From contig CM023541.1 of NCBI GenBank assembly GCA_013350335.1, positions 61,135,413-61,199,412 of the forward strand: DNA of 64,000 nt, read 5' to 3'. The notes beneath the pieces were generated by a model. It was given only the letters and a program-made list of their open reading frames with translations. It was not told the origin of the DNA and did not search any database. The translations under genes were made by a program, and so were the position numbers. Source of the DNA: Chimonanthus salicifolius. Lineage: Eukaryota; Streptophyta; Magnoliopsida; Laurales; Calycanthaceae. This document shows, in pieces, positions 52,471 through 62,185 of the stretch (positions are counted from its first letter, which is position 1; each line of letters begins with the position of its first letter).

Positions 52471-52975
52471 TGTGATATTCCCATGGGAGGGATGTGTATA
52501 GGAGAAGAAATCGCCAATGAGGGCATTGAAAAGGTATCATACAATCCATGGGAGTTGAAATGTTGTGGTATATAAGAGGGAATGTCTCTCCCTTCCAACA
52601 CAAGGCTTTTTGGAGTGTGTGTATGGGTGCACGCTTCGAATCAAAGCAGAAGATCCACTTAGGCCCAAAGCGGATAATATTATGCTAGCGAGCTGAGTCG
52701 TTACAAATGACATCAGAGAACAGTTCAACTCTTGGACCCAGTGTGGGTTATGGTGCGTGATAGAGTCGGGACAACTCTCGTTTAAGCGGGATGGATTGTG
52801 ATATCCCGTGTGAGGAGCATGTATGGGAGAAGAAATCGCCATATAAGAGGGAGCCCCTCTCTTTTAGCACAATGTCTTTTGGAGCATGTGTATGTGCGAC
52901 ACTCCAAAGCAAAGTCATGATGGTCCATTTAGACCCAAAGCGGGTAATATTGTGGTGGCGAGAAGAGTCGTTACA
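52471..52975 (+). mobile_element. TRIM-type miniature LTR retrotransposon
   Basis: Two direct repeats begin TGTGATATYCC and end GAGTCGTTACA: 52471-52705 (235 bp) and 52797-52975 (179 bp, with an internal deletion). Both share GGAGAAGAAATCGCCA, TATAAGAGGGA and CCCAAAGCGGRTAATATT. Directly after the first lies TGACATCAGAGA, matching the tRNA-iMet primer-binding site TGGTATCAGAGC at 9 of 12 positions. A purine-rich AAGCGGGATGGA precedes the second. Flanks ATCTT and ATATT match at 4 of 5. The internal region is only ~90 bp, with no coding. Confidence 0.75.
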
Positions 52976-54165
52976 ATATTTTTCAATGTTTTTAGGATAT
53001 ACTTTATTTGTATCAAAAATTCGATTCTTAAAGGTCCAGTACTCCATAAAAATAACTTTTTTATTTAACAAAGATACGCTCACAGTAAGCTTTCTATTTT
53101 CCCAAAATTTCTATATTTTTCAAAAAATTCAAAAATAAGCCACATTTTTAACCCTTACTTGAGGGTAAGCTTAGAAATTTTCTTTAAATACACTACTCGA
53201 CTGCCACTGGCTTCATGCAGCCATTGCATCAGTAGAATTTTTTCAATCATTTTTCTATTTCGTCTAAGTACAGCTGATCCACAATTATGCATTAATGTGG
53301 TGGTTGATGCGTATCAAATTGCAACATTTTATTAAAGATTGGAGAAAATTTTAGATGAATTTTAGTTCAAACATAATTATTCATATAAATATTTAATAAT
53401 ATATGTAAATTTTATAACTATAAATAGTCATTAGTTTTAAACTCTTAGACTCCAAATCTTTATAATTTCAGATCTTGTTCCTCCATGACATCTCATTTGA
53501 AAGGAATAAAAAAATCAACATTGACACACAAGATGAGGAGAGCATCAATTATTAATCTTTACTTAATCAACATTTTTTATGTACTTCCATCAATTAATAA
53601 TTTATATTTCATTGGGCTCTTAAGAATTTTTAAAAAAATTATTATTTTATACATTTAGCAAGGTTATTAATTTAGTACACTGGACTGAATTGGAACTAGA
53701 AGATTTTATTATTTAAACAAGATTATTAATTTATCAAATATTTACTTATCGAGGTTTTACTGCATATGTAGTTGGCACTCACAATATAGGGCTATGAATA
53801 TTGGTCAAAATCTAAAATTAGTTAATGTTTATCAGTCTGAGTTAAATTGATATGACTTATATAGGTAACATTATTTATTTATTTCATTGTCATCATGATC
53901 GGTGTGGTCATCATTAGAACCTTATCCCATGTAAATGTGGCGCATTTGGCTCTTAATAACATGCAAAATAAAACTATTGTTTTGTAAATGTATACTATTA
54001 TAGGTTATATGGACTACAAGATTATATATAATGGAGTCGTACAGAAAATTGTAGCCTGAACTAGGTCTAAAAATCTTGATCTTAGACTGACTTGTAGCAA
54101 TTCACTTGTCGCTGCTCAACCATGTAGAGATGTTATCAGCTAGCTTTTGCAAATATCTCTGAAAA
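52976..54165. other. AT-rich intergenic DNA
   Basis: No gene, paralogue remnant or defined element was recognised between the TRIM and the inverted-repeat element at 54166. Confidence 0.55.
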
Positions 54166-54925
54166 AGGCCTGTAAATGGATCCAGATCCGGCCCAAATCG
54201 TCAGGACTGAATCCGGCCCATTAGTCTTACCGGACCGTCCAGACCAGCCCACTAACAGAGGGTCCAGCAAGCAATGGATCTGGACAGTCCAAAAAGCGTA
54301 TTGGATAGTCCGTGGCCCATTAAAGATCCAATAAGCTCTTGTGGCCCAATGAAAAATTCTATAAAATTTGATTGTTTAATAATCTTTAAACTTTATAATA
54401 GTTAAAAAAATTAATTAATTTGATAAAAATATTTTTTTTATGAACTATGTAATAAACAATTGACATTAACATGAAGATAAGACTATCTAACTAATTAAAA
54501 TTAATTCCTTTTATCATTTTTTCCTTTTGAGTATTTGTTTTTGACACTTTATGCTACAAAACTAGTAAAATATCTAACATATAAAAATAATAATCCAATG
54601 GTGAGAGACTGATAATAGTGATCACATCAACAATCAAGATCATCATCTTAGGGTCCGAAACACTAAAACAAAATAATTTGGACTTATTACCCTTCATACA
54701 AAACAAATAGTTAAATAAAAAATACATTTAAAATAAAATATCATATGTGGTCCACTTCTTGGTGATTTTTTTGTTGGCTTCCAAAATCAGAGCTAAGAAA
54801 GCAAAAGTGAGAAAATGTATTAATGACGCAATATAAAAGTAAAGATCATAAATGAAATTAAGTAAAACTACCTCAGCATAAAAATAATAAAAATGTTTCA
54901 AGAGTTAGAAAATAATACTTATACA

Positions 54926-55192
54926 TAGGGCTGCAACTCAAGTTGGGTTCTTTAAAACCCAACCCGAGTTGATATTTATGGAACCTGACTCAACCCGACC
55001 TGCATTTTGAACCCATTTTAGTCTAATTTTAACCGAGTTAGATCGGGTTAGGTCGGGTCAGGTTAACTTATAAAATCCTCAACCCAACCTGAATTCCATG
55101 TGGGTTTTTGTCTTCTCAACCCAACCTGCTGACCTGAAATTCTCAACTCGACGCGCATGATTTATTGGGTCGGATTTTGAATTGCAGCCCTA
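54926..55192. mobile_element. hAT-like MITE with perfect 8-bp target duplication
   Basis: 267 bp, ends TAGGGCTGCAA (left) and the complement of TAGGGCTGCAA (right). It is flanked by CTTATACA at 54918-54925 and 55193-55200, an exact 8-bp duplication. The interior has runs of AACCCGACC, GGGTTAGGTCGGGTCAGG and AACCCAACCTG. The exact duplication suggests a fairly recent insertion into the surrounding element. Confidence 0.85.
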
Positions 55193-55407
55193 CTTATACA
55201 TTATTTTTATGGAGTCAGAGACGTACATCATGAAGAATGGATGCAAGTTCTGAATAAAGAAGTAGAAGTAGAAAAAGAGAAAATGGCAGTTTCCCAATCA
55301 TCATTTCCTATCTATGAAAAACACCCATCATTCTACAAGTGAAATTGTATTTCTTTTCTTTCTTTTTTCAAGTCTCAGTTTTGAAATTTTCTTCTTCTTC
55401 TTAAGTT

Positions 55408-55560
55408 ATGGATACTTCTTCCAACTCTGGCAATGGATTCTACTATTTCCTTATCCATGGCCTCAAGCGCTCCTTCCCCACCACCAACTTCATGTCAATT
55501 CAATTCCTTCAAAGGCTTTTGACACTCCTTCGATCCTTCCATTCCCAGCTGACCTATATT
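55408..55560 (+). pseudogene. Captured N-terminal exon fragment of a BYPASS1/DUF793-like gene
   Basis: A frame from the ATG at 55408 reads a short Ser/Asn-rich start, FYYFLIHGL, then [20 protein letters not shown] and QLT. It then drifts into nonsense ([11 protein letters not shown]) before its stop at 55590. The [18 protein letters not shown] block resembles, from memory, the N-terminus of plant BYPASS1-related/DUF793-type proteins, which are several hundred residues long. Only about 50 residues remain, with an apparent short deletion before KRSF. A CT-rich leader precedes it, as if 5' UTR was captured too. It lies inside the inverted-repeat element 54166-55834 and is not expected to be functional. 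Confidence 0.45.
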
Positions 55561-55834
55561 TTTATAATTGTTTTAAATAAAGTAATATAATTTTGGATAC
55601 AGAATCCCAAGTAATTTGCATTCATATTATCAACAAGTAGAGCCATTTTTACTTCCTCATCAGTCCACATTTTCATATCCAGTAACCCTAAATATCTGCA
55701 ACATGGGATGAATGATCCTTGAGTACATAGCATAAAAGAAGAAAACCCATTTGACTTATGGATCCGGATCGTAAATGGACTCCAAGATCTGGGGGACTGT
55801 CCATGAGCCGGATCTGGATCCATTTATAGGCCTA

Positions 55835-57060
55835 CTGGTGAAAACCAAGCAAGTAATAATTCATTTCATAATAATGAATGAGTGGGGAAGAAAATTCAGA
55901 TTATTTAGGCCATGCTTTCGCAATGGAGAATAACAGTGGGGTAAGTTGTAGGAAAACAAACTATGGTGCGGCAAACACATTAGTAATCATGTAAAAATAT
56001 ATGATTTTATAGTGGACTTACTTTTATCTTTAATCCAGAGCCATTTCACTATCTTTGATAATAGAATTATAATGCTTCTTCCAATAAAAATGAATTCAAC
56101 GACTTATTCTACTTAAAATTTTATAGAATTGAATTAATTCGAAATAGCTCAACTAAGTCCTTTTAAGTTTTAAAACATTGCTTTATGTAAACTTAATCGA
56201 ATATTCTGATTAAGATAACACTATCAGCCAGATCTATACATGATTATAAGAAAAGACTATAAAATGCTGGTCTTTTTATTTTCAATATGCAGAGGAGTCT
56301 CATGAGGGGTTCTAAGATAATTCCAACTTTTTAAATTATTATTTATTCTTTTCATAGGGGTCCAAGACTAAATGTCTAAGCTGTGTTTTGAAGTTTTTAC
56401 CAAGGATGACTTTACAGGGCCTACACTTAAATCATTTCTCTATATCAAAACATTATATGGACATCTAACTTAATTTCTATTAAGTTGTTATTTTTATATT
56501 TTATTATTTTTCTTTTTAAAATTTCTAATATCTAATTAGAGAAGTGGAGAGAAAAAAGCATAAAAGACAATCCCTAATTAGAGAAGAGAATAAATTCTTA
56601 ATTAATAGTTAATATAAAAGGGATTCATTAATAATATAAAAGGGATTTTAAGTTAACCAAACTCCATTTGCATCCCCAGAAGTCCCGCCCCTCTTTCGTT
56701 TCCACTTTGCATCCGTAAGTTCAAACCTAACGCCGCCGCACTTCATCTTGTAAGAGAGAAAAAGTGAGAAGGGAACACTGGAGAAGATAACCCATCAGCG
56801 AAGAAGAGGTTCTGAGTCTCGATCGTTGGTCTGAAGGAGAAGGGAAGCCACTTCTTTCGATCGTTCAATGGAGATTTTGTTAAAAGGTACCCAAAATTTG
56901 GGGCTGTTGAGAGTGTCTCAGGATATTCCCAAAGAGAGGAAGAAGAGAACGAGAAAGAGTACGGACAAGAGAGGGGATAAAAATTAGAGGGGGTAAAAAC
57001 GAGAAGGGGGGCCTAAGGCGGTGGCCTAGATGTCTTACCCTTCAGCCGGCAACTTGCGAC
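55835..57060 (+). other. Intergenic DNA with an orphan exon-like patch (56690-57050)
   Basis: AT-rich to about 56680. Then a balanced-composition patch contains CGCCGCCGCACTTC, a purine-rich leader and an ATG at 56868 with 39 codons to a TAG at 56985 (39 residues, end rich in K and R). A GT donor option follows MEILLK (AAAAG|GTACCC). It looks like the first exon of a gene, but no downstream exon or known product was found. It may be a captured or truncated gene start. Confidence 0.3.
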
Positions 57061-57095
57061 AGAGACGACATTTTTATTCAAGATTTTATGATTTA

Positions 57096-57246
57096 CGAGT
57101 TGGGTATGGAATAGAAAATTAATTGCATAAAATATTCTTTTGGTTTTCTACATTTTAACGTTAGGCATGTAAAGAGACAAACTTAGCACCCCATTTTGAG
57201 ATTGAATGACTTACAAATTGTCAAAATAAATGATGGGAGATAGAGA
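57096..57246. repeat. Inverted duplication, left arm (partner 58491-58587)
   Basis: The sequence GAAAATTAATTGCATAAAAT, then ATTCTTTT, then TTGAGATTGAATGACTTACA with AATTGTCAAAATAAATGATGG, appears in reverse complement at 58491-58587. The left arm has about 52 extra bp in the middle. The right arm lies about 200 bp 3' of array gene C, so the left arm may be an inverted copy of that gene's 3' region. Confidence 0.75.
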
Positions 57247-57339
57247 TAAACAGGAATCCATACCTTCATAGAAAATAAACAACTGAAAAAACAAACAGGC
57301 CTTTTAAAAAAATTATGGAAATTAAAAAATAAAATATTA

Positions 57340-57544
57340 GCCGATATTTCATTGATATGGATAAATATCGGCCGATATTTTACCGGTATAAACAAATATT
57401 GGCGAAATATCGATGGGACCTAAAACCAATTTTGTTTTTTTTTAAATCCCAATATTATTGACATTGATGATATCATGGCCGATTTATAAGCCGATATCAC
57501 TGATATCTTGTACGGCTGATATGTATTGGCCCTTAAAAATCCTA
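57340..57544. mobile_element. hAT-like MITE, 'CGGCCG' family copy 4 (ends poorly defined)
   Basis: Contains ATATCGGCCGATATT, GCCGATATTTCA, AGCCGATATCACTGATATC and similar words around a T-rich core, as in copies 1-3. A likely right end is TTAAAAATCCTA at 57544, but no matching left end or 8-bp duplication was found. It is probably truncated. Confidence 0.5.
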
Positions 57545-57633
57545 CATCGTTAACCTGTGGGTGCAAGAAAGAGAGCATATAATGTGGCAAGTATGTGTAA
57601 AAGCAGATAGAAAGCATGGATTTTATTTTCAAT

Positions 57634-57875
57634 TTTTTCTAATTCACTTAATTGGAAATTGAATTCTACAGTAAATCATTTTTCTTTTATAGATTTGATC
57701 ACATATCATGAAAAATAACTAAAAATCCTTAAAATAATTAACTTTGAGCCAAGACTTATTTAAAAGAGAAAAGATCCAAGCCCAAAAGGACACTGAAAGA
57801 CCTCACAGAAAGATGAGAGAGAGAGAAAGAATGAGTAAAGCACACATGAAGGGCAAGGAGAAGCAAAGAAATCGA
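57634..57875. repeat. Direct duplication, copy 2 (partner at 47718-48010)
   Basis: Same order of shared blocks as 47718-48010 but without the ~50-bp middle segment. It lies about 0.9 kb 3' of array gene C, which supports duplication of a unit larger than the coding sequence. Confidence 0.75.
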
Positions 57876-58791
57876 AGGCCATAATTGCATAAAAATACAC
57901 TACCATATTTTCTAATCTTCATCCAGGCAAGTGGATCTATTCAGGTAAAAGGAATCCATGTTCCCTAATTTTGGAACTCCCTTCTGGTAATATAGAATCT
58001 TCATGTTTAACTAATAAGAAATCTCAGTTCATCTCTCTTCCCCCTCATATAAGCTCTCCCCCATCTCTCTTCGCCTTCACCAAAATAAAATATCTGGTTC
58101 CACTTTTGTCCCCAACACATAGAAGCTGTCCACACAATGATTTAGGAGGATAAGTCCATTAAATATTTGAGCTTTTGAATAGAAGGGTTAGGGCCCTTTT
58201 TAATTGTCTCTTTACAAAGCCTCAACATTGGGAGAAGGGAATGATTTCTCAGAACAGAGTGACCCAAATATGAGAAGTTGATAATTTAATCAAGACGAAG
58301 AAATATTAAAAAAATGTTTAATAGGGAAAAAAATAATGCTAAGACTGAAGAGAGTTCTTACCTTATTCCTTTATTTATAGTTCTTCTCCTCACGAGTTTT
58401 AGGCACCTTTCACTGGTACTGCACAACCACAACCAAGTGAGAGATCAATTACAATTACAGAAGAGAGAGAATTATGTCTTCTGCTAGCAAATCTCTATCC
58501 CCCATCATTTATTTTGACAATTTGTAAGTCATTCAATCTCAAAAAGAATATTTTATGCAATTAATTTTCCATTTCGTACCCAGCTCGTTTTGTTTATGTG
58601 CTTGAGCTTCTGAAAGTAATTTCAATATGATGAAAGAGAATGTAGTACGTATATATGGTTCCTTTTTTCCCTTCCCCTTCTAAAATTATAATAAATAAAT
58701 AGTGCAAAAAATTCTTATTATCACTGGCTAATTAATAGCTATGATAAGAATGTCTGCAATGATGATTATAATGGATGAATAAAAAAAAAAT
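57876..58791. other. 3' flank of array gene C
   Basis: AT-rich with a short CTCCC-rich patch at 58030-58080 and the right arm of the inverted duplication at 58491-58587. No gene recognised. Confidence 0.5.
58491..58587. repeat. Inverted duplication, right arm (partner 57096-57246)
   Basis: Reverse complement of the left arm without its ~52-bp insert. It sits about 205-300 bp downstream of the stop codon of array gene C and may be part of that gene's 3' UTR. Confidence 0.75.
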
Positions 58792-59310
58792 TCATAAAAT
58801 CTTGAATTTGTTACCGTATTTGTCGCAGAGAATTTGATGGCAGGCTACTAACATCGTGATGGTAAATCCAATTAAGGCCAAAACAATCATAGCCACGTAG
58901 AGATATCGCTGCAGCAACTTAGAGGCTTCGACCTTTGGTTTTCCGAGTTGGTTGAGGGTCGAGGTTCCTGCATGAATTCTCCGCTTCATATTTTCGAGAT
59001 CTATCCTGTTTTTATCAAGTTCGTTCTTGGTTCTCACATACTTCACGATTCTGTTGGTGAGAGCAAACCCATTTATGAGAGCTGCAAGGAGAGAAAGTGT
59101 GAAGGGGATCCACCAGCGGTGGCATTTGAGAGACGACGATTGGGAGACGGCGGTTAGGACGACGCCTTGGAAGACGAGGTAGAAGGTGGCCAGTACGTAG
59201 ACGTTGGATTCCAAGTATTGGACTCTCTTCTCTTGCCGATCATTTATGCCCTCCAGTTCTTTGCAGTTTGCTTTCAGGTCTCCATTCCCGGCCATGGTGG
59301 TAGGGTTCAC
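58792..59310 (-). CDS. Plant three-membrane-segment protein, array gene C (172 aa)
   Basis: Intronless frame of 172 codons. A charged N-terminal helix carries RQEKR at 25-29. Membrane segment 1 spans about 38-56, the loop SSLKCHRWWIPF 59-70, segment 2 about 66-85, a charged helix 90-113 (RTKNELDKNRIDLENMKRR), a short linker and segment 3 about 136-157. It ends in CHQILCD (157-163) plus a basic tail. Cys63, Cys157 and Cys162 are shared with genes A and B; the CxxxxC spacing after segment 3 is identical in all three. No catalytic motif was recognised and the function is unknown. The first ATG (59310) was chosen; M6 is a credible alternative. CT-rich sequence upstream at 59300-59345 is consistent with a leader. 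Confidence 0.82.
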   Translation of the reverse strand: MNPTTMAGNGDLKANCKELEGINDRQEKRVQYLESNVYVLATFYLVFQGVVLTAVSQSSSLKCHRWWIPFTLSLLAALINGFALTNRIVKYVRTKNELDKNRIDLENMKRRIHAGTSTLNQLGKPKVEASKLLQRYLYVAMIVLALIGFTITMLVACHQILCDKYGNKFKIL

Positions 59311-59961
59311 CCTTCTCTTCCCTTCTCTTCTTCCTACTTTTGAATCTCTAGCCCTCGTCCACCAGTGTGGTTCTTGGAAAGAAGAAAGATATTATATTTT
59401 ACTTTTTTTTGTTAGGCGACCATGAACAAGTCTTCAATGGATTTATTTAGTTTTTCTCTTGCTTATTTATTTATCTTAACCTAGTCTATTAATCATTCAA
59501 TACCATGGCTTTTTCCTTGAAGAGTCAGCAGTCCAGTAGATAACAAGTGGCTGAAATATTATAAATAATAATAAATTCATTTATTTTTGTGAGATTTTTG
59601 TATAAACTTTAATTTATGGGATAAATTTAGCGAATCTATTTCTCTGTGCTCCACGTTCACTTTTCTACTTTAAATTACATTCTTATTCAATATAATTCTT
59701 TAGACTTCTTGATCAAACTTAAGTTTCGAATGTCAGATACAGTTAATGTGTGCTGGCCACTGGCTTTGGTGGGGTATATGAGAAGTGAGAAGAATACCTC
59801 TCTAATGCCTACGAAAATGGCAAGAAAGGTCGTTCCGTCTCTTAAAGGAACGTACTGATTGGACCTACTGCACCAATAATTCAATTGCAACTATAATTAC
59901 CCATGTGCTGGCCTTTCACATCTTATCTTTCCATAAACTCGAGAATAGGCGAGCTTTTTTT

Positions 59962-60028
<67 letters not shown>

Positions 60029-61200
60029 AATTATTAAATTTCTTTTAGTCTTTTAAAATTTGAAAGGAAAGTGATTTCAAAATAGTAGCGATATTCTATA
60101 AGTATTTTGTGTAACTCAATAAGAGTTTTACCGTATTTTTCACTTTTCTTTTCGAATCAGTTCATCGAAACTTTCGAATCACTTAAAATTCTGAGAATCG
60201 ATTCGAAGAGCAAAATGATCAATACACTAAAATTCATGTTGAATTGTATAAAATGCCTATAAATTGATGATAGAATTGAGGTTTATCGTGCTTCTATTTT
60301 AAAGATAAAATAAAAAAAACATTTTTTTTTTAAGATGATATCATCCAGACTCCCTTCCCTTAGTATGATAAAAAAAAATATTGATGTATAAATCATTTCT
60401 TGATTTTAAAAATAATTGTGCAAATTTTAATATAAAAACTTTTGTCAAATGATCATGTGTGTACTTGTAAGCGCTTCTATTCTTTAAATTTTATCACGAA
60501 TTTATTAAATGTGATAATGTTGTTTTAGAGACCACTTATTGATATCAAAATTTATTTTAATTGATTTAATTTACTTATTTTTTTAATTTGATTAATTTAA
60601 ATTACATGTTTAATATTTAATTTTATTATTTTTAAAAATATAAGTTGGTTCATCTAATTAATTTTTTTAAGAAGATTTTAATTTTAAAATTCAGATATAA
60701 AACTTTTTTTAATAGATATAAAATTCAGATAACGTTAGATGTATGTACCTAATTTATCAAAGAAATGTTTTATAAAATATTAAAGAAAGTCAAGTATAGC
60801 TGGCAAAGATGTCACTGTCGAGGGCGCAAGTTGAATCCAGTGGGGCCAGGAATATAAACAATAAATTTGTCTGTCGCGATTGACTTGAACGAGTCTTCCG
60901 CCTCGTGTTGGAATCTTTTGGATGCAAGCGTCATCTCTCTTACTTCGTAATTATACCATGATTAGCAATTTATTATTTTATATTTATATAATATACATTA
61001 TCAAACAAATGTAATCCAATTTTGCTTACTTTTCAAAGTTGTCGAAAGGCATGTGTTTATTTTTAACATATAAAATGGCAGCACATGTATATGGAAATTC
61101 TCTTCCAATACACTCTGATTTTCAAATTTTGGATGAAATAATCATTTTACCCTTTCACTTTCATTTCCATCAAAACACCGAAGGAAATGTTCCTTCGGAC
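59311..61200. other. Intergenic DNA upstream of array gene C, with a (TA)n tract
   Basis: The first ~100 bp probably hold the leader and promoter of array gene C. A pure (TA)n run spans about 59964-60023. The rest is AT-rich to about 60780, then balanced to 61200, with no gene recognised. Confidence 0.55.
59964..60023. repeat. (TA)n microsatellite, ~60 bp
   Basis: An uninterrupted TA dinucleotide tract of about 30 units, expected to be length-polymorphic and able to extrude a cruciform. Confidence 0.95.
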
Positions 61201-61204
61201 GGAC

Positions 61205-61871
61205 GAACGATTGACCGAATAAGGAAAAAAATTGGTGGGCCCCACCATTGATTGAAACCCATAGTCTTCCTTAGCCGTAGATAGGTGGACCAGGGGCGAT
61301 CATGGTGGTGTCGATCTTAGGGTCAAAAGTGTAGGATCCATTTGGATCTAACGAAAAATCCCAAATCATGGATTTTCGAACGCCCAAAACAGCAACCGAA
61401 GAAACTGGCCACAGGAGGGTCCCACCATACTCCGATCAGAGATCTGGTGGTACAGATGGATAGACCATAAAAAAACGGAATGGGTATGGTAGGACCCACG
61501 GGCAAAAACCTTCTCCATCACCTGATCTAAGGCCGAAAAGAAGATCAGGTGATGGAGAAGGTTTCTGCCCGCGGGTCCCACCATACCCATTCTGTTTTTT
61601 TATGGTCTATCCATCTGTACCATCAGATCTCTTATCAGAGTATGGTGTGACCCTCCTCTGGCTAGTTTTTTCGGCTGCTATTTTGGGTGCCCGAAACTCA
61701 ATTTTGTGGGTTTTTTTCTTAGATCTGAATCGATGCTTCACTTCTCCACCTAAGATCGACACCACTATGATCGCCCCTAACCCACCTATCTACGGTTAAG
61801 GATGACATTGGGTTTCGGTCAACGGTGGGGCCCACGATTTTTTTTTTCCCCTTTCCCAATCGGTTCGGTGG
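61205..61871. mobile_element. Foldback (hairpin) element with ~320-bp arms
   Basis: The left arm 61205-61528 and right arm 61542-61871 are reverse complements with scattered mismatches, separated by a ~13-nt loop (61529-61541). Arm landmarks: GGTGGGCCCCACC near the outer ends, TAGATAGGTGG, GGCGATCATGGTGG, and ACCTTCTCCATCACCTGATC at the tip. It has no coding role; open frames within it are mirror artefacts. It is most simply a foldback/snap-back MITE. A transcript would form a long double-stranded RNA. Confidence 0.85.
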
Positions 61872-62022
61872 TATATAATATTTTTTAGAAATAAAGAGAG
61901 TAACAATATAGTAATATACATTAATATAAGTTTCGAGTCATATTCAACATTACCTCTCTCTCTCTCTCTCTCATATGCCATAGAATTGAGGTGGGTGAAA
62001 AATAAAAGATAATAGATTGGAA

Positions 62023-62177
62023 CAGGGGTCCGATTATCAGCCGATACAAATTGTATCGGCCGATATGCCTATATCTCGGTGGTTTTTGTTAAAAAAAAAA
62101 AATGAAAAGAGAGAAATTTATCTGCCGAGACATCGGTCGATATCTCGTATTGACCGATACTGAGATTTCGACCCCTA
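62023..62177. mobile_element. hAT-like MITE, 'CGGCCG' family copy 5
   Basis: 155 bp with CAGGGGTCCGA at the left and the complement of TAGGGGTCGAA at the right. It is flanked by GATTGGAA (62015-62022) and GATTGGAG (62178-62185), 7 of 8 identical. The interior has TGTATCGGCCGATATG and ACATCGGTCGATATCTCG words around an A-run. It is the shortest copy of the family. Confidence 0.7.
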
Positions 62178-62185
62178 GATTGGAG

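Larger units (their letters stand above)
54166..55834. mobile_element. Inverted-repeat element carrying a gene fragment and a nested MITE (Pack-type candidate)
   Basis: The left end AGGCCTGTAAATGGATCCAG continues into ATCCGGC. The right end is the complement of AGGCCTATAAATGGATCCAG continuing into ATCCGGC. Inside are a plant exon-like fragment at 55408-55560 and a complete hAT-like MITE with perfect target duplication at 54926-55192. No clear target duplication was found outside, so the superfamily is open. Terminal repeats surrounding host gene sequence with no transposase fit a Pack-type element. Confidence 0.5.

Noticed and set aside
61323..61799. Paired open frames on both strands
   Set aside because: They mirror each other because the region is a hairpin; no independent coding evidence.
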